Shown: one piece after another, positions 25,737 to 35,104 of the stretch
Position numbering within the stretch: the first letter of the stretch is position 1
Layout: each line of letters starts with the position of its first letter
NCBI GenBank assembly: GCA_030065015.1
Contig: JASJDU010000024.1
Coordinates: 36,814 to 100,813, forward strand
DNA from: Candidatus Caenarcanales bacterium
Lineage (GTDB): Bacteria; Cyanobacteriota; Vampirovibrionia; Caenarcaniphilales; Caenarcanaceae
Direction of reading: 5' to 3'
DNA length: 64,000 nt
Translations under genes and position numbers: made by a program
The notes under the pieces: model-generated
What the model was told of the DNA's origin: nothing
The model's input: the letters and a program-made list of their open reading frames with translations, nothing else
Database searches by the model: none

Positions 25737-26453
25737 TTAAGTTCTGCCCAAGTCTTCCCAAATATTTATTGTATCTGGGAAAAACTCTTTAGCTTGCGCA
25801 AGCATAACTTTTGCGTATTGTTGTATTTCCCATTGAGCATCTTGATGGTCTCTCAATTTAACAAAGTGGAATAGTGATCTGAGATTACAAGTCCAGTAGA
25901 ATTGCGTGTATGTACACTGGGGTAGAATACCTCTCGCTTGCTCACGCGCGACACCATTTTCTAAAAGTTTTAAGTAGGATTTATAACTTTCATCAACGAT
26001 TCCCTTGTAGGTTGCCCTACACTCTTGATATTGGTTCGTAGAGAATTCTGAATCTATGCTGGCCTGTCGATTACTTTTACTTTGGTTGCGAAACTCGTTA
26101 GGTATATAAAATTCATCGGTTACTTCAACGTATCTTCCGCTGATTTCATTAATTGAAATGCCTACTCTATGTCTGTGCCACTGTCTTGCGACGAATAAAG
26201 GGCATTTAACTAAATAGGTTAAGCTTGTATGCTCCAGCGGTGTTCCATGGTGGTGTTCAAGTAAAAACCTCAATAATTTTTTGTCTTTCTCTCCAACTTC
26301 TCTTATTTGCTTTCCGAAAGATACTCTTGCACTATTCACTATCATCGCATCATTGCCGTTTTGTTGTATCAATGCAACAAAGCCAATTTCATCGTTGAGA
26401 CAAAAATCTGCGTTGATCGGTGCTTCGAGTTTTGTTGGTGCTGTTGAAGTCAT
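25737..26453 (-). CDS. thyX: FAD-dependent thymidylate synthase
   Basis: Makes dTMP from dUMP with methylene-tetrahydrofolate and reduced FAD. The 238 aa product has the ThyX motif RHR followed by seven residues and Ser, inside QWHRHRVGISINEISGRY (near residues 90-107). The dUMP site EQARGILPQCTYTQFYWTCNLRSLFHF is near 168-194. No ThyA is seen in the window. It lies 40 bp upstream of nothing but lgt on the same strand side; thyX is the downstream gene of lgt. FolP at 12.4 kb is in the pathway that supplies its cofactor. Confidence 0.97.
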   Translation of the reverse strand: MTSTAPTKLEAPINADFCLNDEIGFVALIQQNGNDAMIVNSARVSFGKQIREVGEKDKKLLRFLLEHHHGTPLEHTSLTYLVKCPLFVARQWHRHRVGISINEISGRYVEVTDEFYIPNEFRNQSKSNRQASIDSEFSTNQYQECRATYKGIVDESYKSYLKLLENGVAREQARGILPQCTYTQFYWTCNLRSLFHFVKLRDHQDAQWEIQQYAKVMLAQAKEFFPDTINIWEDLGRT

Positions 26454-26492
26454 TCTTGAATCTCACTTTTTTTATAGTTAATAATTTTATAT

Positions 26493-27359
26493 CTAAGTTT
26501 CTTGTTTTTTCTTTTGAAGTTTAATAATAAAAAACGAAGCACATGCAATTGTTATGAAACTAATTACATGTGCCGCTGCAAAAGGGCCAATCATTAAGCT
26601 ATCCGTTCTCATAAACTCGAAGATTATCCTGCCAAAGGAGTAAAGAATTAAGTAACTACAGAGAATTGTTCCGTCATTTATCTTAATATTATGTGAAAGG
26701 ACTGAGAACACTAAATCTTTTTTCTTTGAATATAACCAGAATAAGAAGACCGCAACAATGAGTAAGTAAAAAGCCTCATAGAAAAATACTGGATGGAAAG
26801 TAGCGTTCCCTAAATGCTCAATCGGTCTCTTGCTAGCCGGAACAAAGATTCCCCACGGAAGGTTGGTTGGTTTTCCAAAAGCCTCTATATTGAAAAAGTT
26901 TCCAAACCTACCAATTGCTTGAGCTATCGGTAGTACTAATGCAATCAAATCACAGACTTCATAACGATTAAGAAATTCATTTGGTTTTTCGTCTGCATTA
27001 TTCAAATAATAAAAAATCAATCCCGCAACTAAGCCACCGATGAAACCTCCCTGAATTGATTGGCCACCGTGCCATATAGCTAAAATTTCTGATGGGTTTT
27101 GAATGAAATAATCAAAGCGTAAAATTACAAACCAAGCTCTTGCACCAAGAATTCCACCGAGAAAAACCCAAAAAAGCAAATCGAGCATGTTTTGTCTTTG
27201 GTTTTCATTCGTTTTACTTTTAATGAGTAAATAAATTATTAAAAGTGAAATTAAAAAGCCCAAGCCTATTAATAAGCCGTACCATCGTAATTGGAAATCG
27301 AAGTTGATATTTAATAGATTGCCAATATCTACAATAACGGGACCGGGAGATTCAATCAT
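26493..27359 (-). CDS. lgt: Prolipoprotein diacylglyceryl transferase
   Basis: Inner-membrane enzyme attaching diacylglycerol from phosphatidylglycerol to lipobox cysteines. The 288 aa product has about seven membrane segments. WHGGQSIQGGFIGG near residues 94-107 holds the essential His. The Lgt signature AIGRFGNFFNIEAFGKPTNLPW lies near 148-169, and FGRIIFEFMRTD near 247-258. It is upstream of thyX with a 39-bp gap. Lipoprotein substrates in this window include the GerMN protein and the DUF1460 protein. Confidence 0.96.
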   Translation of the reverse strand: MIESPGPVIVDIGNLLNINFDFQLRWYGLLIGLGFLISLLIIYLLIKSKTNENQRQNMLDLLFWVFLGGILGARAWFVILRFDYFIQNPSEILAIWHGGQSIQGGFIGGLVAGLIFYYLNNADEKPNEFLNRYEVCDLIALVLPIAQAIGRFGNFFNIEAFGKPTNLPWGIFVPASKRPIEHLGNATFHPVFFYEAFYLLIVAVFLFWLYSKKKDLVFSVLSHNIKINDGTILCSYLILYSFGRIIFEFMRTDSLMIGPFAAAHVISFITIACASFFIIKLQKKKQET

Positions 27360-27496
27360 AAAAATCTAAAATGAATTAACTTCAATAAATCAGTTTTTTT
27401 ATTTTCACAAAAAATCCTTAATAAGACATTTGTAAGATGAGTGTTAAGGGAGTGTAAGTGGGTGTTTGACTCTTTGCTTTTTGATGGGGGATTTTT

Positions 27497-28108
27497 ATGG
27501 TAATTAATGGACTGAATGGGCCTAGAGGCTTACCACAACCAGATGATTTTCAAGTTCCTCTTTCAGAGAGACAATTTAATAGATTACCTTTAAATGAAAA
27601 GTTGAGAAATCTCAAATTTTATAACTCAGATGATTTGACAAAAGCTCTTTATTGGGAAAAAAATATCCGAGATGTCAATGGACTTATTGAGTCAACTTAT
27701 ATAGAGCCGGAACTTTTAAAGATTTTACAGAAAATAGATGGGAATTTGATTGCCCTCTTAAGAGTTCTTAAGAACGAAAATATAATATTTTCAGATAGTT
27801 CTTCACCCTTAACTTATGCTATCCATGAGGATGCCTATGGTAGTTTGACTGGAAGAATTGTGAAAATGCAAGAAGCAAAAAATCCATTACGTGCAAGCTG
27901 GGTTTTTAAAATGTTAGTGGAGACTTATGTTGATGGAATGGAAAAAGGCAATCTTTCTGTTGAAAATTTGAAAGAGTTATCTCTTGAGGCGTTAAGAACC
28001 TATGGTGAGCCATTTAATTTTTCTGGTTTTAAAAAACTTGTAATTGAGAGAATTAATAATCCATCACCACCATCGAAGAATGATCCTTTTAGTTTTGATT
28101 TAACTTGA
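27497..28108 (+). CDS. Uncharacterised 203-aa protein
   Basis: Not recognised. GGGGGA a few bases before ATG 27497 is a good ribosome-binding site. The product is acidic to neutral and mostly helical, with no signal peptide, membrane segment or cysteine. It has a Pro-rich start (LNGPRGLPQPDDFQVP) and a Pro/Ser end (NPSPPSKNDPFSFDLT). It is the first of three plus-strand unknown genes. Its leader has two imperfect direct repeats of GAGTGT(T)AAG near 27440-27465. It does not resemble the two paralogues that follow. Confidence 0.68.
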   Translation: MVINGLNGPRGLPQPDDFQVPLSERQFNRLPLNEKLRNLKFYNSDDLTKALYWEKNIRDVNGLIESTYIEPELLKILQKIDGNLIALLRVLKNENIIFSDSSSPLTYAIHEDAYGSLTGRIVKMQEAKNPLRASWVFKMLVETYVDGMEKGNLSVENLKELSLEALRTYGEPFNFSGFKKLVIERINNPSPPSKNDPFSFDLT

Positions 28109-28174
28109 ATTTTTCTAGGTATTTTCCAATTTTGCTCCAGCAGATATAGATAAAGCCCATATGTATTTGTGTGT

Positions 28175-28180
28175 TAAGAT
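28175..28180 (+). promoter_or_regulatory. Extended -10 promoter of the first tandem paralogue
   Basis: TAAGAT preceded by TGT (28172-28174), an extended -10 without a recognisable -35. The 23 bases from 28171 match 29061-29083 upstream of the second paralogue with only three differences, which supports a shared promoter. Confidence 0.55.
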
Positions 28181-28235
28181 CGAATTAAGAAAAATAATAT
28201 ATCTATATTTAATAAATTAATTTAATAAGTTTCGT

Positions 28236-28946
28236 ATGAAGATTGCCGTAAATAGTTTAAATCCTAATTCTTTAATTCCTCTGAGTCAAAGAGGCTCTAT
28301 TTCGAGTAATTTAGTACCGATGAACAGTAATGTTCAAACTAGGGCATTTCCAGTTCAAATAGAAAAAGAAGAAAGCTTTTGGGATAAAGCAAAAACTTTC
28401 CTTTTAGTTGGCGCAGGATTATTAGTTACAACTATTCTTGTTTCTGGGGGATTGGCATGGAAAGGGCACAACGAAATAGATAAGTTCTATAGAAAGCATT
28501 TTAATGAATTGGTCGGAAAAGAAGGCATGGGCAAAGTGAAAGATTTTGCCAAAATTGCAAATTCTCAAATAACCACAAAATTTCTTAATGATTATGTTAC
28601 ATGCGCTTTTCTGGGTTATCCAAATGAGAAACCCAGTTATGTTGCACTTGTCAGGCTAGATAAGAACAAGAAAACAAAAAATATTTCACATACGCCGAAT
28701 AATCCGAGTAGTTATATAGGTTTCAACAAGGATGGTTTTGCTAGTCCTACAATTGTTGGTAAAAAAGGAGAAAAAATAAAATTCGAAGAATTAGGATTAT
28801 CTGGTATCTTCCATTTAAACGCTGAAGGTGATGTACGCAACGCATCATTTAATTTGGGAGAACTTATAAAAGCTGGTTGGAATTCCTTGATTGGTAATTT
28901 AAACGAATCTGATTATCTCAAATTAGAAAAAACTAGGAAGAACTAG
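28236..28946 (+). CDS. Uncharacterised single-span membrane protein, tandem paralogue A
   Basis: Not recognised. A Ser/Asn-rich N-terminal ~45 residues precedes a KEESFWDKAK motif, one membrane segment (about 53-72, ending GGLAWKG), then a soluble domain of ~160 residues. It is similar to the next gene's product in KE-(S/T)-W-(D/E)-K before the membrane span, GGL-KG after it, an EKP segment, a GF/GL-N--G segment, and a C-terminal IK-G--S--G-L---D pattern. Topology is probably N-in with the domain outside, or the reverse; the sequence does not settle it. It has an AT-rich leader with its own promoter. Confidence 0.72.
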   Translation: MKIAVNSLNPNSLIPLSQRGSISSNLVPMNSNVQTRAFPVQIEKEESFWDKAKTFLLVGAGLLVTTILVSGGLAWKGHNEIDKFYRKHFNELVGKEGMGKVKDFAKIANSQITTKFLNDYVTCAFLGYPNEKPSYVALVRLDKNKKTKNISHTPNNPSSYIGFNKDGFASPTIVGKKGEKIKFEELGLSGIFHLNAEGDVRNASFNLGELIKAGWNSLIGNLNESDYLKLEKTRKN

Positions 28947-29064
28947 TTGAATCACAACATTAAAAACATAAAAATGCATTTTAATTATTAATCTTAGATT
29001 TGACATGAAATAAGGATTGCTCATTAGAAACAAAATGCAACCTTTTTATTGGATTTTGTTGTGT

Positions 29065-29070
29065 TATAAT
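29065..29070 (+). promoter_or_regulatory. Extended -10 promoter of the second tandem paralogue
   Basis: Consensus TATAAT preceded by TGT (29062-29064). The surrounding sequence repeats that of the promoter at 28175-28180, including AATTAAGAAAA just downstream. The start codon is about 65 bp further on. Confidence 0.6.
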
Positions 29071-29136
29071 CAAATTAAGAAAAGATTAAAAATATATTCT
29101 ATAACTTTCTAATATAAAAATAAAAAATATAAATCA

Positions 29137-29895
29137 ATGAATATAAAAATTATCCCAAATGCTTATTTAGCTAGTCTGAATAGTCAAGCGAGCTTTTGTC
29201 AATCATCGAATCAGAATAAAGCAAGTTCATCTCATACATTAAATCAATATGATTTAGTAGATAATTATGCTCCAGCTAAAGAGATAAGGTTACCAGAAAA
29301 AGAAGATAAAACTTTGTGGGAAAAGCTGGCTCTTTACGTCGGGATACCTTTAGCAGTATTAGCTGTAGCTTTAGGTGGTTTATCTGTAAAAGGACAGTCT
29401 GCTGCAAACAAAGAATTTAGAGGAAATATGAATAAGTCATTGAATTTGAAAGCCGCTGTTCAGAAGGCAAAAGATGATGGTTACAAGATTAAGCATGGCT
29501 TATTTGCAGTTTTATTAAGGTCAAAGGAGAAGCCTCTAAAGAGATATTCAACAAGTACCCCCGTGTTGATTGATGTATTGAAAGATACACGTTCAACATC
29601 TTTTGTAATTAATACTCCCACTGAAGGTTATCCAAATGCTTTCGCTGGTCTAAACAACAATGGAGTAAACATGTTCTATTTGAACGATGGTAAGGGTGAT
29701 ATTAGGAATATTAGAGCATCAAATAAAATTTATATAAGTAAAGAAGGTAATGCACATGTGGTCCTGCCTATATCTCAAAGAATTAAGATTGGCTTTAAAT
29801 CTATTTTTGGAGGTTTAACGAAAGCAGATAAAGATGACATAATGGGCTCTAGAAAAGTTGAATTTGTAGATGAAGACAAAGCAACAGTGTTATGA
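29137..29895 (+). CDS. Uncharacterised single-span membrane protein, tandem paralogue B
   Basis: Not recognised; a diverged duplicate of the gene at 28236. The Ser/Asn/Gln-rich N-terminal ~50 residues are followed by [10 protein letters not shown], one membrane segment (about 68-86, ending GGLSVKG), and a ~160-residue domain. This domain contains [32 protein letters not shown] and [19 protein letters not shown]. It overlaps the 3' end of clpC by 6 bp, in a convergent arrangement. The duplication includes the promoter, so the pair probably responds to the same signal. Confidence 0.72.
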   Translation: MNIKIIPNAYLASLNSQASFCQSSNQNKASSSHTLNQYDLVDNYAPAKEIRLPEKEDKTLWEKLALYVGIPLAVLAVALGGLSVKGQSAANKEFRGNMNKSLNLKAAVQKAKDDGYKIKHGLFAVLLRSKEKPLKRYSTSTPVLIDVLKDTRSTSFVINTPTEGYPNAFAGLNNNGVNMFYLNDGKGDIRNIRASNKIYISKEGNAHVVLPISQRIKIGFKSIFGGLTKADKDDIMGSRKVEFVDEDKATVL

Positions 29896-32475
29896 AGAAC
29901 TAGTTGAAAGTTCTGGCTCTGGGTTTTCTGTATCTTTTTGTTCTGAAGATGATTTTTGTTGTGAGCTATTGAAAAGTAATTTTTTACCTTCCTTGTCCAT
30001 CGAGACTTTAACTAGATCACCCGGCATTATTTCTTTATTCAATAGCTTTTCTGCCAAAACATTTTCTAATTCTCTTTGGATTACACGGAGCAAAGGTCTC
30101 GCTCCATCTCTGGAAATTATTTCATTACCTTCTTTTTGAATTCCAACCCCAGGCCTATCGCTTCTTTGAGACTCAAGGCACAAGTAATCTTTCGCTTCAC
30201 TTGCAATTTCAATATTTATTTCTTTATCTTCAAGCCTCTTCACAAGGTTTTTAACCATGATGTCAAAAATTTGAGCTAAGTGATCTTGATTTAGCCTATG
30301 GAAGACGATAATTTCATCAACTCTATTTAAGAATTCAGGTCTGAAGGTTCTTTTCATATCCTCCATTAACTTACCTTGCATCCTTTTATATCTGTGTTCT
30401 TCATCTTCTGAATCTTCAGAGCTGAAGCCCATTTGCCTATCGTTTTCAATAGAGCGAGCGCCAACGTTTGTAGTCATAATGATGATTGTATTCTTGAAGC
30501 TAACTACTCTTCCCTTTGTGTCAGTGAGTCTTCCATCATCAAGAACTTGAAGCATTATATTGAATACTTCTGGATGAGCCTTTTCGATTTCGTCAAATAG
30601 AACAACTGAATATGGACGTCTTCTAACTCTTTCCGTAAGTTCACCACCTTCTCCAAAGCCAACATAACCGGGAGGTGAGCCCACAAGCCTACTAGTTGTG
30701 TGCCTTTCCATGAATTCACTCATATCTACCCTGATAATGGCATCTTCGGAACCAAAGAAAAATGAGGCTAGAGATTTAGCAAGCTCGGTTTTTCCAACAC
30801 CAGTAGGACCTGCAAAAATAAAATTACCAATTGGCCTGTTAGGATTTTTTAAACCAACACGCGCTCTTCTTATAGCCAAGCTAACCGCACGAATGGCTTG
30901 ATTTTGGCCAATAACACGATTGTGTAAAGTTTCTTCCATATGAAGAAGTTTGTCTGATTCTTGTTCTGTGAGTTCACCTACTGGAATCCCAGTCCAACGA
31001 CTGACAACTGTTGCAATGTCAGTTGAAGATACCGAAAGAGAATTATTTTCTTGGCTAGCTTTCTCTCTTATCTCTTTTCTCATTTCTTCAATCTTAGAGA
31101 CCAAATCACTTTCAACATCTCTGAGATTTGCTGCGGTTTCAAAACTTTGCTCTCTAACCGACTGTTCTTTTTCTCTTCTAATCTGAGCTAGTTTTTTCTC
31201 TAACTCTTTACCTTCTGGAGGTAAGGTATTTATTTTGAGTCTTACAAAAGAACTGGCTTCATCTATTAAATCTATTGCTTTGTCCGGTAGAAAGCGATCC
31301 GCTATATATCTTTCTGACAATACTGCAGCAGCATGTAAAGCATCATCCGTGATGGTTAAACCATGATGTTCTTCATATTTTTCACGCAGACCATTGAGGA
31401 TTTCCACTGTATCTTCTATTGAGGGTTCTCCAACATTTATGGGCTGAAATCTTCTCTCTAAAGCAGCGTCTTTCTCAATGTGCTTACGGTACTCTTCAAG
31501 TGTTGTTGCTCCAATGCAGCGCAATTCACCTCTTGCTAAAACAGGTTTTAAGATGTTGGCTGCGTCAATTGCTCCTTCTGCCGCACCTGCTCCAACTAAG
31601 GTGTGCAATTCGTCAATTACCAGAATAACATTGGTTGAAGAACGGATTTCATCCATTATTTTTTTGAGTCTTTCCTCAAATTCTCCTCTATATTTAGTTC
31701 CTGCAACCAATAAGCCAATATCAAGTTGAATTATTCTTCTTTCGAGTAGGAAATCGGGAACATCTCCATTAATAATTCTTTGAGCTAAGCCTTCTGCAAT
31801 GGCAGTTTTACCAACACCAGGTTCGCCAATTAACACTGGATTGTTTTTTGTTCTTCTACCTAAAATTTGTATTGATCTTTCAATTTCGGTCTCTCTACCA
31901 ACGACTGGATCTAATTTTCCGTCAATAGCTAATTGCGTTAAATTTGTTCCAAACTCATCTAAGGTTGGTGTCTTGGATCTTCCTCCTTGAGCTGATCCAG
32001 CAGTTCCGGAACCTGCACCTACTCCGCTAGCAACAGTTCCACTTTCGTTAAGCATTCTTAAGATATTGCTTCTCACTCTGCTAATATCAACGCTTAAACT
32101 TTCTAGGACTTTAGCAGCAACACCTTCACCCTCTCTTATTAATCCGAGTAATAAATGCTCTGTACCGATATAGTTGTGACCTAATTGTCTCGCTTCATCC
32201 CAGGCAAGCTCTAAAACCCTTTTTGCTCTTGGTGTGAAGGGGATTTCCACGGCGACAAACCCAGAACCACGTCCAATAATTTTTTCGACTTCAACCCTTG
32301 CATCTTTGAGATTAACTCCCATTTGTTTTAAAGTTTTGGCTGCGATACCAGTTCCCTCTCCAATCAGCCCTAATAATATTTGCTCCGTTCCGACAAAATT
32401 ATGACCAAGTCTTCTAGCCTCTTCTTGGGCTAGCATAATTACTTTTATTGCTTTTTCTGTAAACCTTTCAAACAT
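29890..32475 (-). CDS. clpC: ATP-dependent Clp protease ATP-binding subunit ClpC
   Basis: AAA+ unfoldase that feeds ClpP. The 861 aa product has an N-terminal double Clp-N repeat ([20 protein letters not shown] and [21 protein letters not shown]), a Gly/Ser linker near 150-170, AAA-1 with GEPGVGKTA, a UVR-type coiled region near 420-460, and AAA-2 with GPTGVGKTE and [12 protein letters not shown]. There is an extra segment of about 15 residues in the C-terminal small domain ([15 protein letters not shown]). No ClpP is in the window. I see no CIRCE operator in its leader. Confidence 0.96.
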   Translation of the reverse strand: MFERFTEKAIKVIMLAQEEARRLGHNFVGTEQILLGLIGEGTGIAAKTLKQMGVNLKDARVEVEKIIGRGSGFVAVEIPFTPRAKRVLELAWDEARQLGHNYIGTEHLLLGLIREGEGVAAKVLESLSVDISRVRSNILRMLNESGTVASGVGAGSGTAGSAQGGRSKTPTLDEFGTNLTQLAIDGKLDPVVGRETEIERSIQILGRRTKNNPVLIGEPGVGKTAIAEGLAQRIINGDVPDFLLERRIIQLDIGLLVAGTKYRGEFEERLKKIMDEIRSSTNVILVIDELHTLVGAGAAEGAIDAANILKPVLARGELRCIGATTLEEYRKHIEKDAALERRFQPINVGEPSIEDTVEILNGLREKYEEHHGLTITDDALHAAAVLSERYIADRFLPDKAIDLIDEASSFVRLKINTLPPEGKELEKKLAQIRREKEQSVREQSFETAANLRDVESDLVSKIEEMRKEIREKASQENNSLSVSSTDIATVVSRWTGIPVGELTEQESDKLLHMEETLHNRVIGQNQAIRAVSLAIRRARVGLKNPNRPIGNFIFAGPTGVGKTELAKSLASFFFGSEDAIIRVDMSEFMERHTTSRLVGSPPGYVGFGEGGELTERVRRRPYSVVLFDEIEKAHPEVFNIMLQVLDDGRLTDTKGRVVSFKNTIIIMTTNVGARSIENDRQMGFSSEDSEDEEHRYKRMQGKLMEDMKRTFRPEFLNRVDEIIVFHRLNQDHLAQIFDIMVKNLVKRLEDKEINIEIASEAKDYLCLESQRSDRPGVGIQKEGNEIISRDGARPLLRVIQRELENVLAEKLLNKEIMPGDLVKVSMDKEGKKLLFNSSQQKSSSEQKDTENPEPELSTSSS

Positions 32476-32829
32476 GGTTGTGACCCCAAATTAACTTAAA
32501 TGTATTAAAAGAAGTTAGGTTTTTTATATATGTAAAATACCCAGTTGAGTACTTATGTGGTTTCAGTCTAACACTCATCTTTTTTTTAGGTAACTGTCAT
32601 AAATACAGATTGCATAGGGTATTCATAACAATATTGAATTAAATTATTCCCCGTTTTCTGCTTCTGTAGAATATTTATTGCTTTAATTAAAATATCCTTA
32701 AAGGGAAATCCTCTAATGGATCGATTCTAAAGAAATTTCTAAAAATTGCATCGATAAAATCTTTCATTTTCAATATCTTTGATTACCTTGGTTAGAAATA
32801 AGAACTATTAATACTAAAAACTTCAAGTT
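32476..32829. other. Gene-free leader between clpC and the SRP RNA promoter
   Basis: About 350 bp of AT-rich sequence that must contain the clpC promoter on the minus strand. I see no inverted repeat of CIRCE or CtsR type, no RNA motif and no convincing coding frame. Confidence 0.5.
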
Positions 32830-32858
32830 TTGCTAGCAGGAATCTAGGGTAGTAAGAT
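32830..32858 (+). promoter_or_regulatory. Promoter of the SRP RNA gene
   Basis: TTGCTA (32830-32835) and TAAGAT (32853-32858) are separated by 17 bp and placed 7-8 bp before the predicted 5' end of the SRP RNA, a good sigma-70-type arrangement. Confidence 0.6.
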
Positions 32859-32865
32859 AATATAT

Positions 32866-32962
32866 TCACGCTGTTAGTGGTGATGTGATATTAATGAACT
32901 TGGTCAGGGGGGAAACTCAGCAGCCATAAGTTAGTTAGCAGGTACCATTAACGGCTTATTTT
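32866..32962 (+). ncRNA. ffs: Signal recognition particle RNA (4.5S-type)
   Basis: The universally conserved SRP core is present: GGTCAGG (32902-32908), a 3-bp stem GGG/CTC closed by a GAAA tetraloop (32909-32918), and AGCAGCC (32919-32925). This corresponds to the asymmetric-loop and tetraloop region bound by Ffh. An inner helix AACTT/AAGTT (32897-32901 with 32928-32932) and a 12-bp terminal helix (32870-32881 with 32944-32955, pairing throughout with G-U pairs) complete the small bacterial hairpin form. A T-rich run follows. The exact ends are estimates. Confidence 0.9.
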
Positions 32963-32979
32963 AAATTGGAGAAACGTTA

Positions 32980-33201
32980 ATGAGTCAGGAGCCATCAAGT
33001 CTAATAGGTCAAATATTAGTTGCTCTAGGTAAAATAAGTAACGACCAACTTAAAGAAGCTTTAGATAAACAGGCTTCTTTGTCAACTGATGATAAAAAGC
33101 CTCTTGGACAAGTCTTATTAGAAATGGACTACGTTGATCCAAATGACATTATTGAAGCAATCAGAGTACAAATGCAAATGAGATCTTCGGAAGCTTCATA
33201 A
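32980..33201 (+). CDS. Free-standing MshEN/GspE-N-like small protein
   Basis: 73 aa with a good ribosome-binding site (GGAGA) before ATG 32980. It holds two successive copies of the ~24-residue GspE N-terminal (MshEN) pattern: LIGQILVALGKISNDQLKEALDKQ and, after a short spacer, LGQVLLEMDYVDPNDIIEAI. In type II secretion/type IV pilus ATPases this domain can bind cyclic di-GMP. Here it stands alone without an ATPase domain. The arginine that starts each c-di-GMP-binding repeat is replaced (Leu, Pro), so nucleotide binding is uncertain. It lies 18 bp downstream of the SRP RNA. Confidence 0.75.
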   Translation: MSQEPSSLIGQILVALGKISNDQLKEALDKQASLSTDDKKPLGQVLLEMDYVDPNDIIEAIRVQMQMRSSEAS

Positions 33202-33301
33202 TTTTATGTTGTCAAAGGTTCATTTATTATCTTTTTTAGATCTGAACACTATTTGGATTTAGCTTTTATTTTAAATTCAGAGTCCAGAGTAGATATTTTA
33301 T

Positions 33302-33934
33302 TTAAATTCTTGTTTTATTTAGTTGTTCCTTTAAGAGTGCTATTTCATTCTCAAGTTTTTTGAGATAAGCCAAAATAATATCCGGTATTTCATCATGAGC
33401 CAATTTTTCACTCGGTGCTTTGCTTACGATTCTCGCTGGAATTCCAACAACGGTGGTTTGCATTGGAACATCGTTTATGACAACAGAGCTTGCACCTACC
33501 CTTGCTTCTTCTCCAACAGTAATATTTCCTAGTATCTGTGCATGAGAACCGATTACTGCCCCTCGTTTTATAGTTGGGTGTCTTTTCTCTTGTTTGGTAG
33601 AAGTTCCTCCTAAGGTAACACCTTGATAAATGATTACTTCTTCTTCGATTTCAGTAGTTTCACCAATTACAACTCCTATTCCATGATCAATAAAGACCTT
33701 ATTGGCTATTTTTGCTCCAGGGTGTATTTCAACTCCAGTGAAAAATCTCGAAACGTTTGATACCAAACGGGCAATAAAGAAAAAATCATTTCGGTAAAAC
33801 CAATTAGCTAGTTTGTGAAGATAAACAGCATGCAATCCAAAATAGCAAAATAAAATTTCCCATTTAGATTTCGCCGCTGGATCATTCGATCTGATATATT
33901 CGAGATCTTTGTTCAATTGTGAGAAGCAACTCAT
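33302..33934 (-). CDS. cysE: Serine O-acetyltransferase
   Basis: Makes O-acetylserine from serine and acetyl-CoA, the first step of cysteine synthesis. The 210 aa product is the short EpsC-like form, with FTGVEIHPGAKIANKVFIDHG (near residues 65-85), the hexapeptide left-handed beta helix VVIGETTEIEEEVIIYQGVTLGG, and the catalytic HPTIKRGAVIGSHAQILG. A short coiled-coil tail ends the protein. The gene follows cysK on the minus strand with a 36-bp gap, so a cysK-cysE operon and a CysK-CysE complex are likely, although the C-terminal isoleucine typical of complex-forming CysE is also present here. Confidence 0.95.
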   Translation of the reverse strand: MSCFSQLNKDLEYIRSNDPAAKSKWEILFCYFGLHAVYLHKLANWFYRNDFFFIARLVSNVSRFFTGVEIHPGAKIANKVFIDHGIGVVIGETTEIEEEVIIYQGVTLGGTSTKQEKRHPTIKRGAVIGSHAQILGNITVGEEARVGASSVVINDVPMQTTVVGIPARIVSKAPSEKLAHDEIPDIILAYLKKLENEIALLKEQLNKTRI

Positions 33935-33970
33935 TTCAATATATTTAAAATTTAGCTTATTACCTTAAGT

Positions 33971-34954
33971 TTAATTAGTTGTAATTATTTCTTCCGTTTG
34001 AAGAGCCTTTGATTCTTCCAACTCCTGGCTATACAAAACGGTAGATAAGTAACGTTCGCCGTTAGATGGAACTATGACTACTATATTCTTATCTTTTGAT
34101 TCTGGTCTGAGCGCGATTTTATAGGCGGCGTTCAAAGCTGCTCCGGAGGAAATACCAATTAATAAACCTTCTTTTTTGGCAATGAACCTTGCTGTTTCAA
34201 TTGCTTCTTGACTAGAAACTTTGATCACCTCATCTACAAAGTCCATATTTAGAATGTTGGGTTTAAAACCGGCACCTATTCCTTGTATTTTGTGTGGCCC
34301 GGGCGTTCCTCCCGAGAGTACTGGTGATTCTTCTGGTTCAACTGCAATTGCCTTGAAATCTGACTTACGAGATTTAATTACTTTACTTATTCCAGTTATT
34401 GTTCCGCCAGTTCCAACTCCGGAAATTAAAAAGTCAATTTTGCCATCGGTATCATTCCAGATTTCTTCAGCGGTATTCTGAATATGTGCTTCTGGATTTG
34501 CCTGATTGTTAAATTGTTGAGGAATGAAAGAGTTAGGAGTTTTTTTTGCAATTTCCTCCGCTTTGGATATTGCTCCTTTCATTCCGTTTGGCCCGGGGGT
34601 TAAGACGACATCTGCGCCGTAAGCTTTTAAAATTACTCTTCTTTCTAAACTCATCGTTTCCGGCATTGTCAGTATCAACTTGTAACCACGTGCGGCACAA
34701 ACGAAAGCCAGGGCAATTCCCGTATTTCCCGATGTTGGTTCAATAATTACGGTTTTTCCTGCTTCTATTTTTCTTTCTCTTTCCGCCTCCATGATCATAT
34801 TTAGTCCAATTCTGTCTTTGACTGAACCTCCGGGGTTTTGAAATTCTAACTTTGCTAAAAGTTGACAATTCTTAATTGGTCCTTCAGGAGAGTTGTGAAT
34901 TTTGACTAAAGGAGTTTGTCCGATTAAATCGGTTATATTCTCAGCATACTTCAT
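33971..34954 (-). CDS. cysK: Cysteine synthase A (O-acetylserine sulfhydrylase)
   Basis: PLP enzyme joining O-acetylserine and sulfide to cysteine. The 327 aa product has the PLP-lysine block [14 protein letters not shown] (near residues 35-48), the substrate loop [12 protein letters not shown] (near 73-84), the GTGGTITG phosphate-binding loop (near 176-183) and the [10 protein letters not shown] block (near 265). First gene of the cysK-cysE operon, starting at ATG 34954. I see no riboswitch or T-box in the leader. Confidence 0.96.
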   Translation of the reverse strand: MKYAENITDLIGQTPLVKIHNSPEGPIKNCQLLAKLEFQNPGGSVKDRIGLNMIMEAERERKIEAGKTVIIEPTSGNTGIALAFVCAARGYKLILTMPETMSLERRVILKAYGADVVLTPGPNGMKGAISKAEEIAKKTPNSFIPQQFNNQANPEAHIQNTAEEIWNDTDGKIDFLISGVGTGGTITGISKVIKSRKSDFKAIAVEPEESPVLSGGTPGPHKIQGIGAGFKPNILNMDFVDEVIKVSSQEAIETARFIAKKEGLLIGISSGAALNAAYKIALRPESKDKNIVVIVPSNGERYLSTVLYSQELEESKALQTEEIITTN

Positions 34955-35104
34955 GAGCTCAAAAGGTTTAACTTAATTTATGAATTGTTGATTTAACTAA
35001 TTCCCATCTTAGCTGAGTAATGAACTATTATGCCAATTACAGAACTATAGGGTAATTTGTAAGAACGTACTCAAGAAAAGCAAATTAAAATCTATATAAG
35101 AACG

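Noticed and set aside
29870-30139. Open frame on the plus strand running into clpC
   Set aside because: It lies opposite the ClpC coding sequence, whose protein is fully conserved.
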